Assembly (NCBI RefSeq): GCF_023716465.1
Contig: NZ_CP092415.1
Location: forward strand, 907,501-971,500
DNA length: 64,000 nucleotides
Direction: 5' to 3'
Origin: Flagellimonas marinaquae
GTDB lineage: Bacteria > Bacteroidota > Bacteroidia > Flavobacteriales > Flavobacteriaceae
The notes under the pieces were generated by a model. It was not told the DNA's origin, made no database searches, and worked only from the letters and a program-made list of their open reading frames with translations. Positions 18,666 to 28,282 of this stretch are shown piece by piece (positions within the stretch are counted from its first letter, which is position 1; each line of letters begins with the position of its first letter). Made by a program: the position numbers and the translations under genes.

Positions 18666-19400
18666 CTATTTCTCCAATTCCACCTCCAAATCCAAAATGG
18701 TGGGGTCGTTCATCATATCCAAAAAGTTAACCTCAAAAATCAAGGTCTTACCATCTTGACTAAAGGTTGCTTCTTTTGCTGATGTAGATTTTATTTTTCT
18801 GGGAAAATGATACTTTAGGGTATACGTAGACCCCGAAAGAAACATTTCGCCGCCCTGCATGCTATCCAATTGTTGCTGAAACAGCTCTTGGTCCAAAATC
18901 TTTGCCGTACGGCTAAACTTGTTCTTTTTGAATGTATACTTTACCTCGGTAGGTTGCTCTGCAGGCTGTATCGGACCTTGTTGGGTATTGGTTTTGTTCC
19001 CGATGGAACTTGCATTATGGAAAGCATTGAATGCATCGTTCACTTGGTTCACATCCTTAAAATCGCTAAAAAGATCAAACTTCATCTCTTTGGTATCCGG
19101 ATTCATAACCATATGCATATTAAATGGCTCCAATTTTTTCAGTTTTGCCTGTTCCTCTTGAGGCAATTGTGCAATACTATCCTTGTGCTCTTCCAAAAAA
19201 TCTTTGAACGAAATAATGGAATCTATGGCTTCTTCGTTTTCCTTGGCCATTTCGTCCCCTGCCATATCCATCATTTCTGAACCATCAAACTTTATGGACA
19301 ACTTGCCCGACCCGTCTTCGTTCAAATGGAGTTCCTCGGTAAAATTGCACGATGCCAAAAGGCCCAAAATGGAAATTATAACGTACTTAAGTTTCTTCAT
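18666..19400 (-). CDS. Lipoprotein of unknown function
   Basis: This 244-residue lipoprotein has the lipobox GLLASC with Cys18. The mature N terminus TEELHLNEDGSGKLSIKFD is followed by a long acidic helical region (about 45-90) and a beta-rich C-terminal half (YTFKKNKFSRTAKI, STYTLKYHFPRKIKS, KTLIFEVNFLDMM). This pattern of a DGSG strand pair and late beta strands is common in flavobacterial lipoproteins of unknown role. It is upstream of lipB by about 30 bp, but lipB has its own -7 box. Confidence 0.7.
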   Translation of the reverse strand: MKKLKYVIISILGLLASCNFTEELHLNEDGSGKLSIKFDGSEMMDMAGDEMAKENEEAIDSIISFKDFLEEHKDSIAQLPQEEQAKLKKLEPFNMHMVMNPDTKEMKFDLFSDFKDVNQVNDAFNAFHNASSIGNKTNTQQGPIQPAEQPTEVKYTFKKNKFSRTAKILDQELFQQQLDSMQGGEMFLSGSTYTLKYHFPRKIKSTSAKEATFSQDGKTLIFEVNFLDMMNDPTILDLEVELEK

Positions 19401-19526
19401 GTTTATGTAATGGTTAGTTGTTTATCGTTCTATCACTTTTGATTTAACTATTACCAAAAGCGCGCTAAAAATACCATTAACCCCACATATGCACAACAAG
19501 ACACGGCTTTTTTGGATAAGCTACGA

Positions 19527-19682
19527 TCAATTGGTGTTGTTCAAAATTATCAAAGCCGCGATAACGCCTGGGACCCAACCGCAAAGGGTAAGTAAAAAAA
19601 CAATTAAAATAGACCCACATCCTTTCCCGATTACGGAAAGGGGAGGAAACAGAATGGCCAATAAAACTCTCCAGAAACTCAT
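19527..19682 (-). CDS. YqaE/Pmp3 family small membrane protein
   Basis: A 51-residue frame on the minus strand encodes MSFWRVLLAILFPPLSVIGK followed by GCGSILIVFLLTLCGWVPGV and a short polar tail ending NNTN. This is the full Pmp3/YqaE pattern: two hydrophobic helices, the PPL turn and the GW-PG element. Members are small proteins of the cytoplasmic membrane linked to stress and membrane potential. The 70-codon frame on the opposite strand at 19489-19701 is its shadow. It is a single gene with no neighbours in the same operon. Confidence 0.93.
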   Translation of the reverse strand: MSFWRVLLAILFPPLSVIGKGCGSILIVFLLTLCGWVPGVIAALIILNNTN

Positions 19683-19776
19683 TGATTTGATTTTTGATTG
19701 ATGATTACTTATAGGTAGTTAAAATACCTGTTCTGTTACAGAAAAACGACTATTTTTAACCAAAAATCTGCCAAAT

Positions 19777-20841
19777 ATGCGGTTTTTCTTCCTTATCACT
19801 TTCTTGGTGAGTTCATCTGTTGTTTTGGGGCAATACCAGTTTTCTGGAGAGGTCGCCATGGAAAATGCCGGAAATGCCATTTATTTATCCGTGGTAGAGG
19901 ACTACCGAAAATCTTCTCGAGTGTATTTGGACCAAATAGTTCAACAAGGTATAGTGGATTCCATGGGGCATTTTTCCTTCTCCGGTGATAATCTAAGTGG
20001 ACAAAACCGCATATATCGCATCCATTTGGATGGATGTTCGGACAGTTTGGGCAGCAAGCACTTTTTAGGATTGTGCAACAACAGCAAAAGTGTTCTTTTT
20101 ATCGCCAACAATAAGGACACCCTGCAATTTCCAACTTCTTTTGAAGATCAATCCCTCTGCACCATAAACTCTACAAATCCAAAATCCGGCCTAATTCTGG
20201 AAATAGAGGAGCTCAAAGAGCACATGGCGTACGATTTGGCCGAATATCCCAGCGAGGCCAACCTTAATTTGAATTTAAAAAAATGGTTCAAGGCCCTTCA
20301 TAACTTTGGAAAAAAAACCAACGAACCTTTGGGCGAACTCTACATTTACGATTTTCTGTCCGACAAAAGCAATGAGACCTTCAAATTTTATCTGGAAGAC
20401 CTAGTTGCCAACAACTATTACGAAGATTTGGCGGAAAGATTGACCGCTGATTATCCCAACTCGACCTTTACCCGGCAATACCGTGCCGAGATAACCACGG
20501 ACAGGGAGTTGGCCAGTTTTGGCAAACCACAGTCCGGCAAATGGAATAGGACCATAATCGCGCTTTTGGCAGTATCCGTATTGGGAAATGTAGTTTTTTT
20601 CTTGAGCAAAAAAAGAAAGAGCAATGCCTCCCTTCTACTCGAAAAATTAACCCCTCAAGAACAAAAAATAGCCCATCTAATATTGGAAAACAAAACCAAT
20701 AAAGAAATTGCCTCCGAGCTTTTTGTAAGTGTGAGCACCATTAAGACCCACATTAATAACCTGTATAAAAAACTGGATATTGCCTCCAGGGACGAAATGT
20801 CCATTCTGTTCAAAAAAAATAAATTTCAACCCAGGGACTAG
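19777..20841 (+). CDS. Membrane-anchored LuxR-type transcriptional regulator
   Basis: This 354-residue protein combines a signal peptide (1-18), an extracytoplasmic region (about 20-257), one transmembrane segment (about 258-277) and a cytoplasmic LuxR/FixJ helix-turn-helix (about 288-345; LTPQEQKIAHLILENKTNKE and SVSTIKTHINNLYKKL). It thus looks like a one-component sensor that passes an outside signal directly to DNA. The N-terminal part begins like a DUF4369-type domain of surface proteins (QFSGEVAMENAGNAIYLSVV), which is uncertain. Targets are unknown. It is followed by a thioredoxin-like gene 80 bp later. Confidence 0.8.
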   Translation: MRFFFLITFLVSSSVVLGQYQFSGEVAMENAGNAIYLSVVEDYRKSSRVYLDQIVQQGIVDSMGHFSFSGDNLSGQNRIYRIHLDGCSDSLGSKHFLGLCNNSKSVLFIANNKDTLQFPTSFEDQSLCTINSTNPKSGLILEIEELKEHMAYDLAEYPSEANLNLNLKKWFKALHNFGKKTNEPLGELYIYDFLSDKSNETFKFYLEDLVANNYYEDLAERLTADYPNSTFTRQYRAEITTDRELASFGKPQSGKWNRTIIALLAVSVLGNVVFFLSKKRKSNASLLLEKLTPQEQKIAHLILENKTNKEIASELFVSVSTIKTHINNLYKKLDIASRDEMSILFKKNKFQPRD

Positions 20842-20922
20842 TACCGATTTCCAACGGAACAAAATTCGTCCAACCATTGATTTTAGTGAATTTGGCCATC
20901 AAACCATAAATCACGTAAAATC

Positions 20923-21465
20923 ATGAAACAAATTTTAACCGCATGGCTTATGCTTTGCATTGTTTGTGTTTCGGCACAAGACTTCAACAAGGAAATAACA
21001 ACAAAAAACGGTCAACAATTTTTAGTAGGACAAATAAACCTGGATGGTTTGCAATCCAAACCATATGGCAACTGGTTTCAGGCTCGGTACAACGCCCATA
21101 AAGTAGACGAAACTTTGGTATCCCTTTTTCAAAAAGAATTAAAGAGGTACAACATCAAACTATTCTTGGGGACCTGGTGTGGAGACAGCAAACGGGAAAG
21201 CCCAAAATTGATCAAAATTTTAAAGGCCGCTAATTTTCCCATGGAACAATTGGAAATAGTTGGGTTGGATTACCGAAACGGGCTGTACAAGACCAGTCCG
21301 ACCGGAGAGGAGAAAGGGTTGAACATAATCAAGGTGCCGACCATCATCTTTTTTAAAAACGGAAAAGAAGTCAATAGAATCGTTGAGAGTCCACTGGAAA
21401 CTTTGGAAGAAGACATTTCCCAAATTGTTTTCCGTAAGAACTATGTGCCCAATTATGCATATTAA
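20923..21465 (+). CDS. Thioredoxin-like secreted protein with a WCGDS site
   Basis: This 180-residue protein has a signal peptide ending VSAQ and a thioredoxin-like fold. The site W85-C86-G87-D88-S89 has only the first cysteine; the resolving Cys of CxxC is Ser. The cis-proline stretch VPTIIFFKNGKEVNRIVE is present. It may be a monothiol reductase or a binding protein rather than a classical disulfide exchanger. A strong inverted repeat lies 18 bp after its stop. Confidence 0.82.
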   Translation: MKQILTAWLMLCIVCVSAQDFNKEITTKNGQQFLVGQINLDGLQSKPYGNWFQARYNAHKVDETLVSLFQKELKRYNIKLFLGTWCGDSKRESPKLIKILKAANFPMEQLEIVGLDYRNGLYKTSPTGEEKGLNIIKVPTIIFFKNGKEVNRIVESPLETLEEDISQIVFRKNYVPNYAY

Positions 21466-21483
21466 GTTATGGTAAGGCAAGGT

Positions 21484-21523
21484 TTTAAAGCGCAAAAGTG
21501 TAATTTTGCGCTTTAAATTTTTT
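21484..21523 (+). terminator. Terminator-like inverted repeat before lysS
   Basis: A perfect 14-bp inverted repeat (21484-21497 and 21504-21517) with a 6-nt loop is followed by six Ts, so it can terminate the thioredoxin-like transcript. The loop and right arm contain TAATTTTG (21501-21508), a match to the -7 consensus lying 22 bp before the lysS start, so it might also control lysS. Confidence 0.75.
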
Positions 21524-21530
21524 AGAGATT

Positions 21531-23222
21531 ATGCAACTATCGGAACAAGAGATCGTTCGAAGGGAAAAATTGACCAAACTCCGGGAAATGGGCATAGACC
21601 CCTACCCCGCAGCTTTATATCCTGTTGATGCCACTTCCAAAAGCATTAAGAGTGATTTTGAAGAAGGAAAAAAAGTAGTGATTTCCGGTAGATTGATGTC
21701 GCGTAGAATTCAAGGTAAAGCTTCGTTTGCCGAACTTCAAGACAGCGAAGGTAGAATTCAAGTGTATTTTAACCGTGACGAAATTTGCCCGGGAGATGAC
21801 AAAACCCTGTACAACGATGTCTACAAAAAATTGCTGGACATAGGGGACATTATTGGAATAGAAGGAGAGCTTTTCACCACTCAAGTAGGTGAAAAAACCG
21901 TGATGGTGAAGAACTTCTCACTGTTGAGCAAAAGTTTAAGACCGTTGCCGCTACCAAAGGTAGATGACGAAGGTAAAGTGTACGATGCCTTTAACGACCC
22001 AGAACTGCGCTATCGTCAACGGTACGTGGATTTGGTGGTAAACCCACACGTAAAGGACACTTTTATAAAAAGAACAAAAATAACCACCAGTATCCGTGAG
22101 TTTTATAACCAAAAAGGATATTTGGAGGTTGAGACACCCATATTGCAACCCATACCGGGCGGAGCTGCGGCGCGTCCGTTCCTAACGCACCACAATGCGC
22201 TCAACATTCCACTGTACCTGCGCATTGCCAACGAGCTTTATCTTAAAAGGTTGATTGTTGGCGGGTTTGACGGCGTTTACGAATTTGCCAAGGATTTCCG
22301 CAACGAAGGTATGGATCGCACCCATAACCCGGAGTTTACCGTAATGGAACTCTACGTAGCCTATAAGGACTATAATTGGATGATGGACACCACAGAAGAA
22401 CTATTGGAAAAAGTAGCTATTGATGCAACTGGAAGTTCCAAAGTAACAGTGGGTGATCACGAAATAGAATTTAAGGCACCCTACCCAAGGGTTCCCATTT
22501 TGGAGGCCATTAAAATCCATACGGGAATTGACGTTTCTGGAATGGACGAAGATGAACTTCGAGAAACCGCCAAAAAATTGGGCATTGAAGTGGATGACAC
22601 CATGGGCGCAGGCAAATTGATAGATGAGATTTTTGGTGAAAAATGTGAACACCACTACATTCAGCCCACGTTTATTATCGATTATCCAAAAGAAATGAGC
22701 CCTTTGACGAAAGAACACCGTTCCAATCCTCGATTGACGGAGCGTTTTGAGTTGATGGTAAATGGAAAGGAGCTGGCCAATGCCTATTCCGAGCTCAACG
22801 ACCCCATTGATCAACGTGAGCGTTTTGAAGATCAGCTGAAACTATCCGAAAAAGGAGATGACGAAGCCATGTTCATAGACCAGGATTTCTTGCGTGCACT
22901 TGAATACGGAATGCCCCCAACATCGGGTATCGGTATCGGCATAGACCGTTTGGTAATGTTAATGACCAATAATTCTTCTATCCAAGAAGTGCTTTTCTTC
23001 CCGCAAATGCGACCAGAGAAAAAGCAGGTAGAGCTTACCGAAGAGGAAAAAATCATTTTGGACATTCTTAAGCCACAAGGTCAGATGACCTTATCCGACC
23101 TTAAGGAAAAAGCAGGGCTAAGCGGTAAAAAATGGGACAAGAGCACTAAAGGCTTGACCAAGCATGGGCTCATCAAAATAGAAAAAACGGAAGATGCACT
23201 ACTTGTAAAGTATACGGGATAG
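21531..23222 (+). CDS. lysS: Lysine--tRNA ligase, class II
   Basis: The enzyme charges tRNA-Lys in the cytoplasm. At 563 residues it is about 60 longer than the usual 500. The anticodon-binding OB fold is at about 50-160. Class II motif 2 is in [20 protein letters not shown] and motif 3 in [12 protein letters not shown]. The extra C-terminal part (about 505-563; [18 protein letters not shown] onwards) looks like a small winged-helix domain. I recall such a tail in other flavobacterial LysS proteins, so it is probably a lineage trait. Confidence 0.97.
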   Translation: MQLSEQEIVRREKLTKLREMGIDPYPAALYPVDATSKSIKSDFEEGKKVVISGRLMSRRIQGKASFAELQDSEGRIQVYFNRDEICPGDDKTLYNDVYKKLLDIGDIIGIEGELFTTQVGEKTVMVKNFSLLSKSLRPLPLPKVDDEGKVYDAFNDPELRYRQRYVDLVVNPHVKDTFIKRTKITTSIREFYNQKGYLEVETPILQPIPGGAAARPFLTHHNALNIPLYLRIANELYLKRLIVGGFDGVYEFAKDFRNEGMDRTHNPEFTVMELYVAYKDYNWMMDTTEELLEKVAIDATGSSKVTVGDHEIEFKAPYPRVPILEAIKIHTGIDVSGMDEDELRETAKKLGIEVDDTMGAGKLIDEIFGEKCEHHYIQPTFIIDYPKEMSPLTKEHRSNPRLTERFELMVNGKELANAYSELNDPIDQRERFEDQLKLSEKGDDEAMFIDQDFLRALEYGMPPTSGIGIGIDRLVMLMTNNSSIQEVLFFPQMRPEKKQVELTEEEKIILDILKPQGQMTLSDLKEKAGLSGKKWDKSTKGLTKHGLIKIEKTEDALLVKYTG

Positions 23223-23284
23223 AAATAATGAACACATAATTTTTAACATACTATCTTATTCAGAATTAAATTAAATCCATCATA

Positions 23285-23317
23285 AAAGAAGAGCCCTTAA
23301 GGGCTCTTCTTTTTTTC
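23285..23317 (+). terminator. Terminator after lysS
   Basis: The stem AGAAGAGCCC / GGGCTCTTCT with a TTAA loop is followed by seven Ts. Confidence 0.9.
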
Positions 23318-23440
23318 CATTAAAACACTGATTACCAAGTCTTATTTTAAAAAAAACCATTATCTTACCCAATAATTCCTTACAAAAAGCAAAGGAATTT
23401 CAGCAGCCCCCACAACAATATCTAACTAAAATCTACTAAA

Positions 23441-26311
23441 ATGAAAAAGTTACAACTTACCTTTTTCCTTACCCTTTTGGCTACATTAACAACCTTTGCC
23501 CAAGAGGTAACCGGAACCGTTTATGATGACCAAAATGTGCCCTTACCGGGCGCATCGGTCCAAGTAAAAGGCTCTCAAACAGGAACAATCACCGATTTTG
23601 ATGGAAAGTATACCATTGAGGCAAACACCGGAGATATTTTGGTCTTCTCCTATGTGGGTTTCAACACCCAAGAAGTCACAGTTACCAGCAACACCTTAAA
23701 TGTAACCCTACAAGCAGGATTGGAGTTGGAGAATGTTGTAGTGGTCGGTTCCAGAAACCCGAATAGGACAGCTACAGAAAGTACTGTCCCTGTAGATGTA
23801 ATAGACATAAAGGAACTAAACAATGTGGCGCCGCAGGTAAATTTAAATCAAATATTAAATTATGTAGCGCCTTCCTTTACATCCAACACCCAAACCATTT
23901 CCGATGGTACAGACCATATAGACCCGGCATCTTTAAGAGGGCTTGGGCCCGATCAAGTTTTGGTATTGATCAATGGTAAACGCCGGCACACCTCTTCCCT
24001 AATTAATGTAAATGGCACATTTGGTCGAGGTAGTGTTGGTACCGATTTAAACGCAATTCCCGCAGCAGCAATTAAGCGTATTGAAGTGCTAAGGGATGGG
24101 GCAGCTGCCCAATACGGTTCAGATGCCATTGCCGGTGTGATCAATATTGTTTTGAATACCACCGTAAATGAATTAACGGCAACCGTAACCAGTGGTGCCA
24201 ATTTTTCCAAAAATGCAAATGGGCAAACAGGCGGCATAGATGGTGAAACAACAAACTTTGCTGCTAGTTATGGTCTGCCACTTGGAAATAATGGCGGATA
24301 TATCACATTTTCTGGTGATTTTGATGTTCGTCAAGATTATAATCGGATGAAGGAATGGGAAGGCAGTGTCTTTAATCTTTACAATACGGTGGAACGTTTT
24401 GCCAATCAAGATGGTTATAATCTGGCCAATTTATTGGACGATGATGTTGCAGATGTGATCCAATATGCAAATCAGGCCAATATCAATCTGAACGGAGCAA
24501 CGACCAAAGAAGAACTTCAGCCTATTTTGTCCGAAGATAATACCGAAGCGGAATTGGCAGCAAGAGGGCAGGAAAGAAGCGATTTTAATATGCGCGTAGG
24601 CCAATCTGCCTTGCGAGGCGGTAGATTTTTTACCAACTTCTCCTTGCCCCTAGATGATAAGGGCACTGAACTATACTCTTTTGCAGGTATTAGCTCCAGA
24701 ACAGGGAATTCTGCAGGATTCTATAGACTTCCAAATCAAAGTAGAACATATACACCGGCCTACATTAATGGATTTTTACCTGAAATCAATTCTACCATCA
24801 GAGATAAATCATTATCTGCCGGTATAAAAGGTATGATTGGTGATTGGAATGTGGATTTCAGTAATACCTACGGAAAAAACTCTTTCTTATACACCATTGG
24901 GAACACCTTTAACGCTTCTTTACAAAGCTCCTCTCCCACTGTTTTTGATGCAGGGGGGTTTTCCTTTAGCCAAAACACCACCAACCTCGATATCAATCAA
25001 TTTTTCGATGATGTAATGTCTGGTCTGAACGTGGCTTTCGGAGCGGAATATAGAGTAGAAAACTATAACATAGAAGCAGGTGAGGAGGCATCCTATTCGC
25101 AATATACGGCAGAAGGCCAAGTAATAACCCTAGCTTCGCAAGAACCCTCACGAGATTTCTTTGGAAATGCTAGACCAGGTGGCTCACAGGTTTTTCCGGG
25201 CTTTAGTCCAAACAATGAACTTTCCAGGGGAAGAAGTAGTATTGCGGGTTACTTTGATGTAGAGGCTGATTTTTCCGAAGAATTCTTGGCAAGTTTTGCC
25301 ACTAGATTTGAGGATTATAGTGATTTTGGGTCCACCATCAATTTTAAATTGGCGACCCGTTACAAAATTTCAGATAATATAAATATTCGTGCTGCGGCAA
25401 ACACTGGATTCCGAGCGCCTTCCTTGCATCAAATTAATTTTAATTCTACATCAACAATTTTTGACCAGAACGGAAATCCACAAGAGGTCGGTACTTTTGC
25501 CAATGATAGTAGGGCTGCACAGCTTTTGGGTATTCCACAACTTAAGGAAGAAACATCTGGTAGTGTTAGTTTAGGTCTTACAGCTAAAATCCCTGATGCA
25601 AATCTAACCGTAACTGTAGATGGTTATTTTGTTAAAATCAATGACAGGGTAGTTTATACTGGACAATTTCAAGGACCTGGCAATGGGACTGAACTAGACA
25701 ACTTGTTAAGTCAGGCCAATGCTACCGCGGCATCTTTCTTTGCCAATGCCATCGATACCGAGTCGAAAGGTTTGGATGTGGTTATTACGCACAAGGCCCA
25801 GTTTGGTGGTAATTGGAATTTAAAATCCGACCTAGCAGGTACTTTTTCCCAAACAAGAAAGGTGGGAGATATAAATGCCTCAGAAGTTTTGGAAAATGCA
25901 GGATTGGTAGACACTTATTTTCCTGAAGACAGTAGAGTTTACTTGGAAGAGGCCGTCCCTAGAACTAAAATAAACTTATCCAACAGCTTAACTTCTGACA
26001 AATTCATTGTGTTTTTAAGGAATGTATATTTTGGGGAAGTTACAGAGGCTACTACCAATATAGATAGACAACAAGTGTTTAGCACCAAAATAGTTACGGA
26101 TTTATCCATCGGATATAAAGTAACCCCTGCACTTACTTTTACTGTTGGTGCCAACAACTTATTTGATATTTATCCCGATAGGGCGGCTGAGACCTTGAGC
26201 GATGGTGGAAATAACAGAAGTGATGGGCGTTTTGACTGGTCCAGAAGAGCTCAGCAATTTGGTATTGGCGGTAGGTTCCTTTTTGGGAGAATTAGCCTTG
26301 CTTTAAAATAA
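23441..26311 (+). CDS. TonB-dependent receptor with N-terminal regulatory-like domain
   Basis: This 956-residue outer-membrane transporter has a signal peptide (1-20) and a carboxypeptidase-regulatory-like domain (about 22-95; [20 protein letters not shown]). The plug covers about 100-235, with [20 protein letters not shown] and [21 protein letters not shown] 22-strand-type barrel follows, ending [24 protein letters not shown]. It lacks a SusD partner, so it is a stand-alone receptor. The strong [13 protein letters not shown] plug motif resembles iron- or vitamin-type receptors, but I cannot name a substrate. Confidence 0.93.
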   Translation: MKKLQLTFFLTLLATLTTFAQEVTGTVYDDQNVPLPGASVQVKGSQTGTITDFDGKYTIEANTGDILVFSYVGFNTQEVTVTSNTLNVTLQAGLELENVVVVGSRNPNRTATESTVPVDVIDIKELNNVAPQVNLNQILNYVAPSFTSNTQTISDGTDHIDPASLRGLGPDQVLVLINGKRRHTSSLINVNGTFGRGSVGTDLNAIPAAAIKRIEVLRDGAAAQYGSDAIAGVINIVLNTTVNELTATVTSGANFSKNANGQTGGIDGETTNFAASYGLPLGNNGGYITFSGDFDVRQDYNRMKEWEGSVFNLYNTVERFANQDGYNLANLLDDDVADVIQYANQANINLNGATTKEELQPILSEDNTEAELAARGQERSDFNMRVGQSALRGGRFFTNFSLPLDDKGTELYSFAGISSRTGNSAGFYRLPNQSRTYTPAYINGFLPEINSTIRDKSLSAGIKGMIGDWNVDFSNTYGKNSFLYTIGNTFNASLQSSSPTVFDAGGFSFSQNTTNLDINQFFDDVMSGLNVAFGAEYRVENYNIEAGEEASYSQYTAEGQVITLASQEPSRDFFGNARPGGSQVFPGFSPNNELSRGRSSIAGYFDVEADFSEEFLASFATRFEDYSDFGSTINFKLATRYKISDNINIRAAANTGFRAPSLHQINFNSTSTIFDQNGNPQEVGTFANDSRAAQLLGIPQLKEETSGSVSLGLTAKIPDANLTVTVDGYFVKINDRVVYTGQFQGPGNGTELDNLLSQANATAASFFANAIDTESKGLDVVITHKAQFGGNWNLKSDLAGTFSQTRKVGDINASEVLENAGLVDTYFPEDSRVYLEEAVPRTKINLSNSLTSDKFIVFLRNVYFGEVTEATTNIDRQQVFSTKIVTDLSIGYKVTPALTFTVGANNLFDIYPDRAAETLSDGGNNRSDGRFDWSRRAQQFGIGGRFLFGRISLALK

Positions 26312-26342
26312 AGAATTCTTACTCTTTAATTTTATATTCTTT

Positions 26343-26371
26343 GAAGCCCCAAATGGGGCTTCTTTATTTTT
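26343..26371 (+). terminator. Terminator after the TonB receptor
   Basis: The stem GAAGCCCC / GGGGCTTC with an AAAT loop is followed by TTTATTTTTTT. Confidence 0.88.
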
Positions 26372-26409
26372 TTAAAATTTAACAAAAAAAGCATAGCTTA
26401 GAATCCCAT

Positions 26410-27840
26410 ATGGAACTAAGCAAAAAAATAGGCCTGGTTTTAGGTCCCGTAGCCTTTCTGGTTTTGAATATTTTACCTTTCGAAATTGTTTCGGAAAAAG
26501 GTGACCCAGTTATTTCTGTTGCTGTATGGATGCTCATTTGGTGGATCACCGAAGCGGTATCCATTTCGGTTACAGCATTGCTCCCCTTGCTCTTATTGCC
26601 CATTTTAAAAATCTTGCCCATTGCGGAGGTGGGTGCCAACTACGGCAGCCCTATCGTTTTTCTATTCTTTGGGGGGTTTGTAATGGCCCTGGCTTTGGAG
26701 AAAGTTAATTTACACCGAAGAATCGCCCTGAACATTATCCGACTAACCGGAACGACGCCGAACAAGGTCATTTTAGGCTTTATGATCGCCACAGCATCTT
26801 TAAGTATGTGGATCAGCAATACTGCAAGTACGGTAGTTATGTTGCCTATTGCGCTTTCGGTAATCAATTTATTGGTGGACGATGCCGACGGTTTCACCAA
26901 AAACGATCAAAATTTCGCACTGAGCGTAATGCTTGGCATCGCCTTTTCGGCGAATGCTGGGGGCATTGCCACGGTAATCGGTACTCCTCCCAATTCTGTG
27001 CTGATCGGTTTACTGGAAAACGAGTACAATACCGAAATATCTTTTTTAAAATGGATGACCATTGGATTGCCATTTTCGATCATTATGGTAGGAATTTGCT
27101 ATTTGGTATTGGTTAAATGGATGTTTCCCAATAGGGACCTAAAATTTAATGCATCAAAAGATGTTATCCGTACCGAATTGGATAAATTGGGCCCCACCTC
27201 TGGCAAGGAAAAAATGGTTCTCACCATTTTCGGTGTAACCGTATTTCTATGGATTTTTAGAACCTTGATCAATAACCTCTTCCCTCAATTGGGAATCACG
27301 GATACCATGATCAGTATTTTTGCAGCAATAGCATTGTTTGCCATTCCCTACAATATAAAAAAGGGTGATTTTATCATTACTTGGCAAGACACCTCCAAAC
27401 TGGCCTGGGGTATTTTGATCCTTTTTGGTGGTGGACTGGCCCTGGCCCAAGGAATGTCCGCAAGCGGTATTGTGGATTTGGTCGCTAGCAGTATTGCACA
27501 AAGTGAAATCAGTATTTTGTTCACTGCTGCCCTGTTAATTTTCCTGATGCTTTTTATGACGGAGCTTATGAGCAATGTTGCCCTTGTCGCAGTCTTAGCA
27601 CCCGTGGTCGCAGGGATTGCCATAGGTCTTGATATTCCAATGCTCCATTTATTGATTCCGGTGACCATTGCCAGTAGTTGTGCGTTTATGCTTCCAATGG
27701 CCACACCGCCCAATGCCATTGTTTTTGCCAGTGGTTACGTTAAAATACCCCAAATGGCCCGGGTAGGGGTAATTCTCAATCTTATTGCCGTACTTCTGTT
27801 GGTGTTAGTGTTCCAGTTTGTAATTCCCCTATTGTTCTAA
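26410..27840 (+). CDS. SLC13/DASS family anion:sodium symporter
   Basis: This 476-residue inner-membrane protein has about eleven to twelve hydrophobic segments. Both halves carry the family's Ser-Asn-Thr type signatures: MWISNTASTVVMLPIALSVI at about 137 and TELMSNVALVAVLAPVVAGI at about 380. GTPPNSVLIG and ATPPNAIVFASGYV lie in the substrate-binding loops. Members take up dicarboxylates, citrate, sulfate or phosphate with sodium; dicarboxylates are the likeliest but not shown. It stands alone between two terminators. Confidence 0.93.
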   Translation: MELSKKIGLVLGPVAFLVLNILPFEIVSEKGDPVISVAVWMLIWWITEAVSISVTALLPLLLLPILKILPIAEVGANYGSPIVFLFFGGFVMALALEKVNLHRRIALNIIRLTGTTPNKVILGFMIATASLSMWISNTASTVVMLPIALSVINLLVDDADGFTKNDQNFALSVMLGIAFSANAGGIATVIGTPPNSVLIGLLENEYNTEISFLKWMTIGLPFSIIMVGICYLVLVKWMFPNRDLKFNASKDVIRTELDKLGPTSGKEKMVLTIFGVTVFLWIFRTLINNLFPQLGITDTMISIFAAIALFAIPYNIKKGDFIITWQDTSKLAWGILILFGGGLALAQGMSASGIVDLVASSIAQSEISILFTAALLIFLMLFMTELMSNVALVAVLAPVVAGIAIGLDIPMLHLLIPVTIASSCAFMLPMATPPNAIVFASGYVKIPQMARVGVILNLIAVLLLVLVFQFVIPLLF

Positions 27841-27843
27841 ACT

Positions 27844-27876
27844 AAAAATGCCCCTCCGGGCGGAAGGGCATTTTTA
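27844..27876 (+). terminator. Terminator after the SLC13 gene
   Basis: The arms AAAAATGCCC and GGGCATTTTT enclose an inner TCC/GGA pairing and a short GGGC loop. Confidence 0.9.
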
Positions 27877-28219
27877 CAAACTAACTAACTCAAAAAAATG
27901 TAAGAAACTAACTTAACTAACGCTACTCTCCACTAAACAAGTGGTGCGTAACTATTTGTTAGGTACAAAGTTATAACTCTTTTTACGATAAATTATTGTA
28001 ATTAGAATTTTGTTAACGAACCAAAAAAGCAGTAAAACATTGCGTACCTCGTTCAAACCCCATCAATTCCTAAAGCAATTGTACAGATTTACACTTTTTA
28101 TTGAAAAATCGATAGGTAAAAATCCATTTCACTAACAATTCCCACTTCCTTAGTTCAATGTTATATTTTTGTTAACCAACAACTTATAAGTATTCTTTAA
28201 CATAAATTACCTTCAAAAC
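27877..28219. other. Non-coding AT-rich gap
   Basis: No open frame with coding character is seen. The left part has drifting CTAACTAACT words. Isolated matches to the -7 consensus occur (TATTTTTG at 28164-28171 on plus, and CAAAGTTA at 27966-27973, read on minus) without -33 partners. No tRNA or recognisable RNA fold was found. Confidence 0.6.
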
Positions 28220-28248
28220 AAAAGCCCCTTTGTCAAGGGGCTTTTTTA
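28220..28248 (-). terminator. Terminator after the repeat protein gene
   Basis: The arms AAAAGCCCC and GGGGCTTTT have a TTTGTCAA loop. It is T-rich on both sides and lies 35 bp past the stop at 28283. Confidence 0.85.
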
Positions 28249-28282
28249 GCTAACTCAAATAAGTTGTAAAATGAAGAACATT

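Noticed and set aside
19489..19701. 70-codon plus-strand frame
   Set aside because: It is the shadow of the complete YqaE gene on the other strand.
27877..28219. Possible small RNA or gene in the 340-bp gap
   Set aside because: There are isolated -7-like words but no -33 partner, no stable fold and no open frame of quality.
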